DNA of 64,000 nucleotides from Tubulanus polymorphus (taxonomy: Eukaryota > Nemertea > Palaeonemertea > Tubulaniformes > Tubulanidae). How positions within the stretch are numbered: the stretch's first letter is position 1; every line of letters begins with the position of its first letter. The notes under the pieces were generated by a model that saw nothing but the letters and a program-made list of their open reading frames with translations, had not been told where the DNA came from and ran no database searches. This document shows, one piece after another, positions 22,783 through 35,170 of this stretch. Where the stretch lies: contig NC_134030.1 in assembly GCF_964204645.1 (NCBI RefSeq), positions 2,395,855 through 2,459,854 of the forward strand, in the 5' to 3' direction. Position numbers and translations under genes: made by a program.

Positions 22783-25700
22783 GTGGGGCGAGAAAACAAA
22801 CTTTTGTTTTGGCGAGAGACTTGCATGGGTATAAAAACTGACTGAAAATATTTGCACCGATCCCTGGTGAAACAATGAGAGTAAGTTCCGTTTGAACCTT
22901 TCGACCTTTCTGCGATTCTGATTCATATTCGAGGCGTAATTTCGATAAAAGCTTTATTGACATCCACCGGTTTTTGGCGCCATACTTTTAATTGCAGCGC
23001 GGTGACGAAAGTTGTCAGATTTCATTTGCCTCAGCGTTCAGTGACAACCGTCGGGGGCTACTGTGAAAACGATTCTTTTTTTCCGACGAAAGTTTTTCGT
23101 ACACGGAATAAATCAGTTTTCTTTCGGAAAACTTTTCGATGATGTCACATAGATTGATTTCATACTAGGAAAGTTAGATGCTTTGTAATATAACGTAATA
23201 ATACATATTCGCCATGTGTATATGCCGTATAAATAATAGGTGATTAAAAACGAGGAAAGACATACACTTAGTTACATTTACATACGAGACTGGATGCTTG
23301 GAAAGCCATAAGATGCTGTTAGATCCAAACATCCAGAAAAAAAAATCGAAAATTAATGAAAGTAAATGAAAATGAATGTAAATTTTCAAGAACAACTAAT
23401 TCAAATCTGAAACCAAACTCGTGAGCTCGGATTTCGGTTGACACTCGAGTCGATTTTGCCGTTACTGTAGTTTGTCAATCCTTATTCGTGGCACGTATAA
23501 GATTTCTGCATTAGCTCTCAATAAATATCCGATGAAAGTATTTAGTGATATACATCGGGTTGGACGTATAGGTCCCCGTGGTAATGTAAGTCGTTACCAA
23601 AACCAACCACAGCGCGGAGTTTCTCTCTTTAACTTTACCCCAGAGGTAAAAACGGATAATGCAATAGAAATATTAGCGAAACGATTTATCGTAGCTGAAA
23701 ATGGGTTTTACAGTCGCCGCCAGTTGACCGTTCCGTTATTGACCTCATAGCGGTAAACACGCCGTCGGGATGTGTCGCCGTGTGCACGGCGCACAATGCA
23801 ATTAATCGCGGCGAAGACCGAGTAATCACGGGCTAATAACAAGCCATCAGGCTCGCGTCGCCGCGGGGTTTATAAACGCTAGAAACCGGCCGAATTACCG
23901 GACCACATCACTCAACAAAGGGACTCTAAATCTGCGGGCTTTTTGACGGTTTCCCTTCTCCGGAGAATAGCGAATATTTGCGTTCGATAATTGCCGAGGA
24001 AAAGCGCCAGTGCAATTGCAGGATGCGTGTGACCCGGCAAGCAAACACGATATGCACACATATACCGCACTGGAATGTATGGAAAAAATGATGGCTTTTG
24101 ACGACTATAAATCAAGGTGAATACGTCGCGATAACTATCGTGCAACCATGAAGGAAAACAACCACGATATAATGTGCCTTGGATAGAGTTTGAGGCCCTG
24201 TCCACATATATTTCCAATTGCACTTCACTTAAGGTTGATCCATAGCTATCCCTTTGGTTTATGTGTCTGGTCCGCTTTTTTGTTCCACAGTTCCACCCGG
24301 TTCCACAGAAATAGATTCAGTTCCACAGTTCGGACCAGTAGCAGCCTATTCATTTTGAGACTAACGTTAGCATTTTGGTTCTTAAGCAACCGATGACCAG
24401 TCTAAGCTCATTTTGGTTCTATAACCTAGGACAACTTAGGACCAGTATAAGACCGTTTTTGGTTCCATAGCCGAATAAACAACTTAAGACCAGTCTAAAC
24501 ACTAGTTCTCTTTTTGAATTGAGCCATGGCTGAAAGACATTGGGTCCTGGGTTGATATTTAAACTGTTTTTAGCTCCACACACTGCAGCTTTTATCGATG
24601 CACCTTATTCTCGTATTATTTTCTGACATTTATAGAAACGTCTGCGCGCCGATAGAATAAATCATTTTCGCCATTAATTGGCTGAGAATTCGCGGCAATT
24701 TTATTCCCAAGATGATAATTTGCTCGCAAAGATAATAATCATAATGCCCGATTATAGCAGCGAGCCAGTCTGCAGAGATGGAGCTATATCGGGTGTGGTT
24801 CTCTCGACTCAACATGACCGTGGGCTGAATTCATAACAACAACAATCAAGCACACTATTGGCCTATTTAGTTCGTCGGTAAACGGTGGTTCCCCAATTCG
24901 GTTATGAATCGAAAATATAGGTTTATTCAAAACAAACGATAAAATGATTAAATTTAGAATCTTAATATATACTTTGCCCGATGTTCTTTCTGTGGTTCTT
25001 CTGCGAGCTCTCCACCATTACGGATCATTTTGAAACACCAAAATTGATGACGTAGTGCACATATAGATTCACAAACTACCCCCCTAAACAACGATGAAAG
25101 CGAAAGGTGGTAATTTCTAATAAAATCAGTTTACAAACGTCAGTCTACCTAATCACTACCTGTCTTCGGAAAAAAAATCTAAATCTTACGAAGCAGAAAT
25201 TGATTTCGATTATAGAAATAACAAGATTATAATTCTTGTTGTTCTTTTTGATATTTCACACACGCTGTAAAAGCGGTAATCCGTGTAAAAACAAATTCGA
25301 TACGACTTTCTGATGTATAGCGAAATAGCATCTTGGGTGTGGAGCGTGGTACGAGTATAAATTGCTTTACAATTCATGTGAAAAATTGATTGATATTCCA
25401 TATACGATTATTGTATTACGATTACTTCCAGCGAGCGCTCAAACACACACTCCTCGTAGACGACTCCGGATCCTGTCGCAGCCGTCTGGAAACAGAAATA
25501 GTAAATGTTCACCAGGGACGTGATATTCCATAAAGGGATCAGAATGAACACAGGCGGAACTATATATGTCATACTTTACACCTTTCTGAATCCTTGAAAT
25601 TTTTTGAATGTTTTTAAATAGTCTTAATTTTGAAATTCGAAGCTTGAGAGGGGCGTTTTCGGAACCTTCGAAGTGAAATATTCAAGAAATCTCCGGTATT

Positions 25701-26969
25701 TGATAAACAAAATTTAGAAATAAAGGCAATACGGAACTTGAATTTACAAAGGGGATCGAACCCGCCTGGTGATGCCCCTTTTGTACACGGCTCTCCACAT
25801 CACAGGTAAGGTGATACATCCTCGTGGGGTGATATTCCCTTATTCAGGCTGTACTTAATTATCAACATATATTTAATTTCAAGATTCGATTACATTAAAA
25901 GATCGAAGATTGGCCGTTTTAGAACAGTTTTAGCGAGGAATGTTGAGCTTTAGTAAACAACCACACAGGTCTTCGCTGATCTTACAGCCGAGGTCAGAAG
26001 GGTCAGTCAGAAGTGCTATTGCTGACGACGCTGTTGCTATTGCTGAATATTCTCTTTTAGTTTGCCGTCGCCTTGGAGTAATCATCGATTACACCAAGCT
26101 GTCACTGACTTTCCGGTTCACAAGTATGACAAATTGCGAGACGCTGTCCGATACAGCAGTCCAAAGATGTCCATATAGCTGCCCAAAAATACAATAACCT
26201 GGCCTGTCTGGACTACCACACGACTGTAAAATTAGACCTAAATCATCTTAATACATACATACATCAGCCATTTGTCTGGCGAGGGTTTGAGAGGGTGTAT
26301 TGTATGAAGCGACTTGTTGCCGTTTTCTTTCACGCTCTTTGTCTAGTTTGACACCCTCGATTTATATATGGCCGTCGTATATACAATTTCAGTAAGCCTT
26401 GTCTCATTATACAGTCAGACCTTTCTCTCTCTATTCCTAAGGCAGACCAGTAATTGAACATTTCTTGTACTTATATCGCTATGTTTTTCTCGGTCACTTG
26501 ACCACATATACTGACGGCCGTTCACTGGTTTAAGTAATTGTTATTTCTCGCACTTACTGGGTAAATGGCGTATTTTGATAATGAGAGCGCGTGTTAAGCG
26601 TGGAGCGAGTGGCAGTCAGTGAGTGTCGTCGGTTAGTCATGCGGACATTGATGGACCGAATGTGTCTAGACGTGTGACGTCACGGGTATTCGTGCCGTCG
26701 CATTAGAAAACATCAGGAATTGATCATGTTGACGTTTGATTGCGTCTCTCACTACTGTAGAATACAACGAGATATAACGGGGACCAGTTTTAGACGAATG
26801 TAGCGTGGTTGTTTGTTCAGAGTACTATACTTTGAATCGGAAAATTGGAATCTAACCAATTAATTTCAGTAGAGTCAAACTTAGAAGTTCGTCTATCGAT
26901 GTTTTAACATCACATGCTGACCTAAGGTTGGCTGGAAGATTGTTTAAACGAACCGGAACCAAGATTTCC
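22783..26969. other. Non-coding stretch with dispersed repeat copies
   Basis: No exon with recognisable similarity. Around 24280-24560 there are several tandem-like diverged copies of a GACCAGTCTAAG / TGGTTCTATAGCC phrase, the reverse complement of the family arrayed at 41.7 kb. Frames at 23.47-23.75 and 25.94-26.2 kb are open for 85-92 codons but have no motif I recognise. Confidence 0.45.
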
Positions 26970-27298
26970 AATGGGATACCGGCAACACCAGATGGCGCAA
27001 CAAATCACTGGGTTACTCGTAGTGAAAATCAGTTCATTTTCAATGAAATTTGAACATTATTTTTAGGCTTTCAAATCCGGAAATTATCAAACGAGTCATC
27101 GAACTGATATAAGATTTCCTTTCTCACTCAGTGTGTGGTATTGATTTCACTGAAAATTCATTGAATAATCAGAAAATTTGACTCGAAGTTTATTGAAATG
27201 TAGAAGAAATTGAAGCGCGGTAACCCAGTGCCACTAGCGATCCTGGCGGATTATCGCTGAATCCTCGCTTCCCTCAGTAACCTTGCCGGTATCCCATT
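26970..27298. mobile_element. MITE or fold-back with 16-bp terminal inverted repeats
   Basis: AATGGGATACCGGCAA at 26970-26985 is exactly the reverse complement of 27283-27298. Inside, CACTGGGTTAC near 27007 has a second inverted match (GTAACCCAGTG) near 27222. The 329-bp span has no coding capacity. A related GATACCGG / GGCAAGCGAGGAT phrase occurs at about 32974-33000. No clear target duplication is visible, so the superfamily is not assigned. Confidence 0.6.
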
Positions 27299-28548
27299 AT
27301 GTACTTCGACAATAAATTCTGTAAACTCGATCGCCATTACATCTGTACTTCGATTTCCGATTTCAAAATCAAATCCCCAGGGACACCAAATCAAACGATA
27401 TCTACCAATCGAAAATAATAATAGGGTCAATCCCTATACATCAAACCTTAGTTCAAATATGTTATTTTTCAATGGAATAAGGTTGAAGTTACAAGTATAA
27501 AAGTGTTTTTCTAAGCGATAAAATTCGTTTTTCGAGAGAACATCTTTAGAACAGAAATAACTATTCACTTTTCGTTTGCCACGGAAAAAACCGTCGTTTC
27601 CCGCAGCACACGCGAAACTTTGATCTTAAACTTCGCCGCGAAACGAAAGATTGATCATGAATTTTACATCGGGTCCCGGTGAGCATAAAACCATACCGCG
27701 CGCATTACAGCAAAAACACCTCAAAAACCTTTCGCGTTCTGCGATAAATAAACCATATAACGAATTTACATTTTCCCGAGAGAAACCACGGCGCTTATAG
27801 CCCTAATCAGCAACGACATTCTCTCTACACGCTCTACGCTTATTGTTTTTTTCGACTTCAAAGACGTGAAATTGCAGCGGCAACCGTCGTGTTATTTATA
27901 ATGAATACCGGGGCGATTTTTGACAGTTTTAACAAACGCCTCCGGCGCGATAGAGATCAAAGACTTTTGCCTCGATTCGCTGCGAGAAAGGTCATTACTT
28001 TTGAGTTTATTTCCTCGGTCTTTTCGACCTCGAGCTTTAAGATGGAAGTGTTGAATGTTCTCCTGTGTGTTGTTTACCACGTAGCACGCCCTTGGTTTGA
28101 AACAGGGACCACTTTACACTCGTCGTAAGTATTACATAGTGCAGCAGTTATCTGATATCCTGAAGTGTCGCTGGCTTAGATTTCAAATAAACGTTCACCA
28201 CCGCCACGGCACTCGGTACACACTGTACGGAATACTAATCCTCCGTCTCATTTTCGATCAAAACCGTGGATGCCGAGATTTTTTTAATGGAAAATTTGCC
28301 CTTTTAAAAACTAGCACCCTCGTAATAAGAAATTACTCGACGTAATAAGAAATTGCTCGCAATGAGCCGGATGACGATAAGCTTAGATATTCAGCGAATG
28401 ATGTAGGGTTTGTCTTATCAGTGAATGGAGCATTTTGATAACCAATCATACCACAGCTCAATGGTCACCACACCGGCCTGACAAATTTCTGAACCAAATG
28501 TAGAATCACAACTGTAGACCTGCATAGTCTGAACTGAATGGTCAGCTA
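27299..28548. other. Non-coding stretch with a dispersed repeat copy
   Basis: About 27345-27445 belongs to a family with TACTTCGATTT-CGATTTCAAA, a CCCC-containing centre and AGGGTCAATCC, also present near 36865-36990 and, in part, 40880-40950. No gene recognised. Confidence 0.5.
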
Positions 28549-28606
28549 TTTTTTTAAGCTACTTTTAAGTCAGTCTTAAGTTCGACTTAAAAGTAGCTTA
28601 AAAAAA
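28549..28606. repeat. Perfect 23-bp hairpin
   Basis: Arms 28549-28571 and 28584-28606 are exact reverse complements around a 12-base loop. The arms end in T and A runs, so on either strand the structure is a stem followed by a poly-T/poly-A flank. A transposon fold-back is more likely than a gene terminator in this eukaryotic setting. Confidence 0.85.
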
Positions 28607-28689
28607 ATTCTTCATGGCTTTAGTGAGACTAGTGCTGAGAACTGTCCCTGCAACAAGACAAACTTGAACCAAATAAGTGCCTAAACCAT

Positions 28690-28765
28690 CCTCGCTTGCC
28701 ACCAGCGGAACGGCTTTAGCTTAGTAAGTTCGAATCTCTTTACGGGTTAAGATGCGCTAAGACCA
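28690..28765 (+). repeat. tRNA-derived SINE family, partial copy
   Basis: GGAACGGCTTTAGCTTAGTA, then GTTCGAATCTC, then ACGGGTTAAGATG aligns with the minus-strand copy at 32.7 kb (GGAACAGCTTTAGCGTAGTG, GTTCGAATCCC, ACGGGTGAAGATG). The B box is partly decayed. A GA/GGGA tract begins about 95 bases downstream, while the other copy also ends in a GA/CT tract. Confidence 0.55.
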
Positions 28766-28857
28766 ACTGACTCGGTCATAATTTAGAGTCACCACCGCGC
28801 AACCGACCTCAGGACTAAATACGGATGATTATTGAACAGTAAGGTGTAATTAAACAG

Positions 28858-29168
<311 letters not shown>

Positions 29169-29484
29169 GAAGTGATGACACGATTTTACAATATTACACT
29201 ATATACTGGGTAATTAATGAACTCAGTTTAATTAATGAAGTGCGCGTTTCACAATCCAATCAACTGAAATACGACAACACGATCGTGAATTCTCTGCACG
29301 TGAATATAGCGTGTCCATCGTGGAATACGGAGATAAGCCGCGATCTCACGGAGACGATTTGACCCGAGTCTAATTTCGCCGACCCGCGTGCTTCATTAGA
29401 GAGCGCGTTCACACGTAAATCATTCGCTCGTTACTGGAATTTCTATCGAAACGATGCTGCGGCAAGCGAGGTCATTTCTAGAAC

Positions 29485-29750
29485 CAGAGCCGTCGGAAGG
29501 AATATTTCAGTGGCGAGGCTTATTTCTGAAGGGGGTCTGGGGCCCTTCCCTAGAAACATTTTGAAAATTCAATCGCCGGAGATGCGTTTTGGGGCCTCAT
29601 ACACAGAAGCACGAGAAGCCGTGAGCCAACCACCTAGTACAGAGAACGACGAGCTGCTACGCGGTTCAGCGTGCTCTTGAAAAAAATTTTGTTAAGCAAA
29701 AAAGTGGGGCGGCTTTGCCCAGCCCTGCCGCCCCTGTCCCGACGGCCCTG
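29485..29750. mobile_element. Non-autonomous transposon nested in repeat R (family M, copy 1)
   Basis: Ends CAGAGCCGTCGG and CCGACGGCCCTG are inverted repeats (11 of 12). AGAAC flanks both sides exactly (29480-29484 and 29751-29755). In repeat R copy 1 the corresponding place (5941-5945) has a single AGAAC, so the 266-bp element inserted with a 5-bp duplication. There is no coding capacity. A reversed relative lies at 35695-35942. CAG termini suggest a hAT-like mover, but the duplication is shorter than the usual 8 bp. Confidence 0.8.
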
Positions 29751-29910
29751 AGAACTGCAGTTGTTAGCAATCACACGCATTAAATAACCCGCGCTGTTGG
29801 GCCTGGTCCGACGTTTTTGGTCGGGCCAAACCTTGAATAGGCACGTGTGTGACATTCGTAAACAGAACCTCAATAGGTGCTCACAAAAGCTATAAACTGG
29901 TTGATGATCC

Positions 29911-29960
29911 AGGGACCCTAATCTTAATCCTAATCCTTATCCTAATCCTAATCCTTATTC
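29911..29960. repeat. TAATCC-type hexanucleotide tract
   Basis: Imperfect (CCTAAT/CCTTAT)n of about eight units within repeat R copy 3. It is not the canonical telomere word. Confidence 0.85.
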
Positions 29961-30286
29961 TTCATTGTAATCAAGTCTTTCCGCGATGGCCCGGGTTAAA
30001 TTTGGCCCGGAACAACTGTTCACACTGGTCTCGAATGAGCCCGTGCCCGTGACCAAAAACGTCGGACCAGACTCGAGCCAAATTTTAGCACGGGGCAAAT
30101 GATTGCGTTCGTCTCTCCACAGGTTCCAAAAAAATGACTAAACTCGCTTTGTTTAAGCATTGTTTAGTATCGAGTGAGTGGTTTGCGCGTAAAATTCGGC
30201 TCGGGCCTGATCCGTGCCAATATTGCCCGGGCCTGATCCGTGCCAATATTGCCCGGGCCTGATCGTCTCGGTGTGATCGCGGTTAT

Positions 30287-31530
30287 ACGTCATGTAGGGC
30301 TGCACAGCTGTGCAGAAACGAATCTTCGCCATACAACATAATTCAATCATAACAAAACATATGTTCATCCAATCTAATCTTGCGCGATCTCTACAATCAA
30401 ATCATTCTGGCATTGTCGGGAAAAATCCTTCTTAAACCAACTGTCAAACCCCGAGAAACCGTTTAAATCGGCTTCGTTTCGCGATGAAATTAGCACGAAA
30501 CGCGGCGAACAGGATCAAGTGTAAGAGACGGCGGAGGAGTTTACGTTGACTAGCCGTGACTAAGATACAATCACTGGCGATCACATGGATCAAATCAGAT
30601 CAGCTACTTACATTCGCAGACAGGTCACAACCGAATCTACGTCAATATTTATACAGTTTTCACGAGCATAGTTTTGACGCGTAATTTCCGATAAAACGTT
30701 CACATCAGGCATCACCCGAACGTTCATACGCGTCGGCAATCGCCTCCGCGTCGACGTCATCAATTATTCAAATTGCTATTGACAACCGGGGGATCACGTG
30801 ATCGTTATGACCGACAGCAAGTATTTTTGACGAATATTTTCACCGTCGCAAATTATGACGCCAAATTCATTCGAAGGGGAAACTCGGAAATGACCTTTGC
30901 GTCAACTCGAGGCTTCTGACAGTTTCGTAATTATATTTTCCTGCCTAATATTCTCAGTTTGGCCGCGGTGTCTTCTGTCACAACAGCAGCAGGTGCTACT
31001 GCTGCTGCTGCTGCTGCTGCTGACCTTGGGGAAGCTGGTCATCGGTAGCAATGAATACAACAACGACACGTCACTGACCGGAAGAATTGATCCGAAATTC
31101 AATAAAGGAAGCATTACGAAGTAGACATTTCCGTTGAATAATTCACGATCGGCGAAGACTTTGAATTTTGCCATTGGAGAAAAAAAACCCATAATAAACA
31201 ATGAAATGAAAAAACTTCTATAGCACAACTTTTCGACTCGAGTCTTTTCGAACCTATTTTCGAAAGTGAATTCTGGACTAACATCGGTTTCTGTGAAATT
31301 GAAAATTAGGCAGAAGCAAAGACAACTGAAGAAAGAAACCACAATATTATGAAGTGAAACTTAGAACATGGCGATGTTTTGCATCAGGAGCCATTTTCAG
31401 TTTTGGAAATGGCACGGAGTTGAAAGCTCTTAGTTTTTATGTCTAGAATGTGGCTTTTTCTCCAATTCACGTTTAGACCGTCACTTGTTTATGGAAACTG
31501 ATCAATACAAACCGACAAAATGAAGAAAAA
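30287..31530. other. Non-coding stretch with a short GCT repeat
   Basis: A (GCT)n run lies at about 30981-31022. A 146-codon minus-strand frame across it contains poly-Ser from this repeat and no recognised domain; I do not call it a gene. Confidence 0.5.
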
Positions 31531-31922
31531 CTAAGAGAGTAGTAACGTTTAGACTCAATTCTATGAGCTATTTTCAAAACTAAGAGAGTAGTGACGTTTA
31601 GACTTAATTCTATGAGCTATTTTCAAAACTAAGAGAGTAGTGACGTCTGGACTCAATTCTATGAGACATTCTGAAAACTAAGCGAGCAGTGACGTTTAGA
31701 CCTAATTCTATGAAACATTTTCAAAACCTAAGAGAGTTGTGACGTTTAGACTCAATTCTATGAGCCATTCAGAAAACTAAGCAAGTAGTGACGTTTAGAC
31801 TTAATTCTATGAGACATTTTCAAAACCTAAGAGAGTTGTGACGTTTAGACTCAATTCTATGAGCCATTTTCAAAACTAAGAAAGTAGTGACGTTTAGACT
31901 CAATTTTTATGAGCCGTAATCA
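31531..31922. repeat. 49-bp minisatellite, eight units
   Basis: Eight head-to-tail copies of a 49-bp unit (392 bp in total) containing CTAAGAGAGTAGTGACGTTT and TCTATGAG. The units differ at scattered positions. Confidence 0.93.
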
Positions 31923-32543
31923 AAATCAACTGCTAACTGATTACTGAATCGTCAAAATACTCTCGGAGTTTTTCTACATATTGTGGGTTTTTTATTCGAT
32001 ATACCCTGTGCTCACTATTACTGACGGGTAGTTCCTCGCATTCACCTCTTTGTCGCTGTTTTAATTAGTATAATTACTAACACTGCCATCGCGTTCAAAA
32101 CAGATGAAAAAAAACTTATCGCGCGTCGTTTAGAAGGAGACTTTTAATTAAAGTTGATTCTTGGCTGAATTCTCGACGCGTTGATTGACATTTCTGATAT
32201 CATTGCTTCGTACTCCGCACCCGCAAATGTATCGTGCTTGATATTGATTTGAGATAACACGCTCCGAGGGCATCGGCTGGCTTTATTGATAAATAATGTA
32301 TCGCTTAGAGATGAGATGTTCGTATAGTTGAATCATTAAACATTTTTAAGACCGATAGCACTTTGAAGTTTAACTAATTCTTATCGTAAGTATGACTTTT
32401 CGCTACAGTAGCTTCATCGGGTAAATGAGTGAAGAGGTAGTCACTGTGTGTAGGAAGATTCTATTAGAAATTAAAAGCTTTCGCTACGAAAAGTACCTTC
32501 TTCAGATAAATGATTAAAGTCAATGGAGAAACAACAGTATTTT

Positions 32544-32544
<1 letters not shown>
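31923..32544. other. Non-coding stretch, no gene recognised
   Basis: AT-rich, with no recognised exon, RNA gene or structured repeat. Confidence 0.5.

Positions 32545-32593
<49 letters not shown>
32545..32593. repeat. (GA)n microsatellite at the SINE tail
   Basis: An uninterrupted GA tract of about 48 bp. It sits at the 3' side of the minus-strand SINE, where such elements commonly carry simple-repeat tails. Confidence 0.95.
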
Positions 32594-32595
<2 letters not shown>

Positions 32596-32777
32596 CAGTA
32601 GAGTGAGCAGAGTGAAAAAATGTTTGAATATTGGCCCCGATTCGAGCCCAACGCGAAGTCGCTCGGGCACACTGCACCGTGAAATGCATCTTCACCCGTC
32701 AAGGGATTCGAACCCACTACGCTAAAGCTGTTCCCCGAACCCCTTGACCTCACGAGTCTAGCCGACCAGAATCCGGT
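32594..32777 (-). mobile_element. tRNA-derived SINE
   Basis: On the minus strand, 32777-32694 is an 84-base tRNA-like head. It has a GGTCGGCTAGACTCG A-box region, an intact B box GGGTTCGAATCCC and weakly pairing ends ACCGGAT and ACGGGT. A body of about 100 bases follows, including GAAGATGCATTTCACGG and GTGCCCGAGCGACTTCGCG, and then the CT tail. A partial plus-strand relative is at 28690-28765. Confidence 0.6.
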
Positions 32778-33639
32778 CGTACCAATCACAGCGCTCGTAA
32801 CAAACCGTCAGTAGACTTCTTTTGGTTTTCCCGTTAAATTGACCAATCAGCGAACGTTTTAGCGAACAAGGAAGTATTTCGTTAATCGATATATGACGTC
32901 ACGCACAACAGTGCCGGTAATGAAATCGCGCGTCGTGAGGCCAGGGGGCTGGTGGAAGCGAGTTCGGGAGTGATACCGGACCCCTGGCAAGCGAGGATGC
33001 GTGAAATGCTGCCGCTATAGGCTTATCGACAGCGGAACATACACTGGCAATCAATGTGTCCTGCTTCACTGCCTTTCATATAACTATCATGAGCCGACTG
33101 TAGTGGTACTATTTATTTCACGCTTCTATGATGCAAGGTCAAGATGATGTATTGTAGTTTTGAAATGAAAAAATTTCAACTTGTCAGAATGCGCTTATAT
33201 TAATGTGTGAAAAATACGCTAACGAGCTAACGATTAGCATAGCGGCAGCACTGTACGGTACCGTGTGACCCAGTTGTGAAATGTAATGAAAACTTTCAAA
33301 TTTCTCTGATTATAAACAGCTAGAACTCCCACGGTTGCGAGTAAGAGTGTCGGAGTTATTTTCAATTTGAATTAAATATTAACTCTGAATATGCGGAACT
33401 GGAGCCAGGTTTCTCAAACACATACGCGACCGATCTGCAGTAGATTCATTGAATTAACGACGTGTGATTTTAATTAAACACAGTATTTACGTCATCAACG
33501 TCGACAACGTTTGTTTGACGTCGTCGAAACCGTGACAAACTGATAACGCTAGGACGACTCCGACAACACGTCATTTGATTCGTTTTGATTACATCGGGTG
33601 CGAGTAAATTCATTGTATAAGGAAGAAAAAATAAAAGAT
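32778..33639. other. Non-coding stretch, no gene recognised
   Basis: Contains a GATACCGG ... GGCAAGCGAGGAT fragment (about 32974-33000) related to the inverted-repeat element at 27.0-27.3 kb. No exon recognised. Confidence 0.5.
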
Positions 33640-35170
33640 CGTCATCGGTGGTGGTGGTGGTAGTGGTAGTGGTGGTGGTAGTGGTAGTGGTGGTGGTAGT
33701 GATAATCGTTAGCTCGTGGCGGTAACAGTGGTGCCGGTGTTAATGGTGGTGGTGGTGGTGAAGTTAGTGGTGTTGGGGTAGTGGAGGAGGTGGTGGTGTT
33801 AGTGGTGGTGGTGCTAGTGGTGGTGGTGGTATAAGTGGTGGTGTAAGTGATGGTGGGGTAGTGGAGGAGATGGTGGTGTAAGTGGTGGTGTAAGTGGTGG
33901 TGGTGTAAGTGGTGTTGGGGTAGTGGTGGTGGTATAAGTGGTGGTGTAAGTGGTGGTGGTGTAAGTGATGGTGGGGTAGTGGAGGAGGTGGTGGTGTAAG
34001 TGGTGGTGGTGCTAGTGGTGGTGGTGGTATAAGTGGTGGTGTAAGTGATGGTGGGGTAGTGAAGGAGGTGGTGGTGTAAGTGGTGGTGGTGCTAGTGGTG
34101 GTGGTGGTATAAGTGGTGGTGTAAGTGATGGTGGGGTAGTGAAGGAGGTGGTGGTGTAAGTGGTGGTGGTGCTAGTGGTGGTGGTATAAGTGGTGGTGTA
34201 AGTGATGGTGGGGTAGTGGAGGAGGAGGTGGTGTAAGTGATGGTGTAAGTGGTGGTGGTGTAAGTGGTGTTGGGGTAGTGGTGGTGGTATAAGTGGTGGT
34301 GTAAGTGGTGGTGGTGTAAGTGATGGTGGGGTAGTGGAGGAGGTGGTGGTGTAAGTGGTGGTGGTGCTAGTGGTGGTAGTGGAGGAGATGGTGGTGTAAG
34401 TGATGGTGGGGTAGTGAAGGAGGTGGTGGTGTAAGTGGTGGTGTAAGTGGTGGTGGTGTAAGTGGTGTTGGGGTAGTGGTGGTGGTATAAGTGGTGGTGT
34501 AAGTGGTGGTGGTGTAAGTGATGGTGGGGTAGTGGAGGAGGTGGTGGTGTAAGTGGTGGTGGTGCTAGTGGTGGTGGTGGTATAAGTGGTGGTGTAAGTG
34601 ATGGTGGGGTAGTGGAGGAGGTGGTGGTGTAAGTGGTGGTGGTGCTAGTGGTGGTGGTGGTATAAGTGGTGGTGTAAGTGATGGTGGGGTAGTGGAGGAG
34701 GTGGTGGTGTAAGTGGTGGTGGTGCTAGTGGTGGTGGTGTAAGTGGTGGTGGTGCTAGTGGTGGTGGTGTAAGTGGTGGTGGGGTAGTGGAGGAGGAGGT
34801 GGTGGTGATAGCGGTGATGGGGGTGGTAGTGTAAGTGGTGGTGGTGGTGGTGGCGGCGGCGGCGGCGGCGGCGGTGGTGGTGTAAGTTGTGGTGGTGGTG
34901 GTGGTGTAAGTGGTGGTGCTAGTGGTGGTGAGGTAGTGGAGGAGGAGGTAGTGGAGGAGGAGGAGGTGGTGGTGGTATGTGGTGATAGCGGTGGTGGTGG
35001 TGTAAGTGGTGGTGAGGTAGTGGAGGTGGAGGTGGTGGTGGTGGTGGTGGTGGTGGTGGTGGTGGTGGTGGTGGTGGTGGTGGTGGTGGTGGTGGTGGTG
35101 TAAGTGGTGGTGAGGTAGTGGAGGAGGAGGTGGTGGTGGTATGTGGTGATAGCGGTGGTGGTGGTATACT
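33640..35170. repeat. 1.5-kb GGT-rich higher-order satellite
   Basis: Built from GGTGGTGGTGTAAGT, GATGGTGGGGTAGTGGAGGA and GGTGGTGCTAGTGG words, arranged in longer blocks that repeat in order (for example GTAGTGGAGGAGGTGGTGGT recurs many times). It includes (GGC)n near 34851-34873 and a pure (GGT)n run near 35034-35100. The 203-codon His/Thr/Pro frame on the minus strand is compositional. The strong strand asymmetry could support G-quadruplexes. Confidence 0.95.

Larger units (their letters stand above)
29333..30286. repeat. Interspersed repeat family R, copy 3, interrupted
   Basis: The left end (CCGCGATCTCACGGAGACGA) and right end (reverse complement CCGCGATCACACCGAGACGA) are inverted repeats matching at 18 of 20 positions, giving the best-defined ends of this family. 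It contains the same GAGTCTAAT, AGAGAGCGCGTTCACA and GATGCTGCGGCAAG blocks as copies 1 and 2. It is interrupted by the element at 29485-29750. A 25-bp segment with GCCTGATCCGTGCCAATATT is duplicated near 30205-30258. Confidence 0.65.

Noticed and set aside
23472-23750. 92-codon open frame
   Set aside because: It is the cleanest non-repeat frame in the left half, but it has no recognisable motif, no initiation or splice context, and is not longer than expected by chance in 43 kb.
29911-29960. CCTAAT repeats as an interstitial telomere
   Set aside because: The unit lacks the third C of the CCCTAA telomere word and is mixed with CCTTAT; it is an ordinary microsatellite inside a transposon copy.
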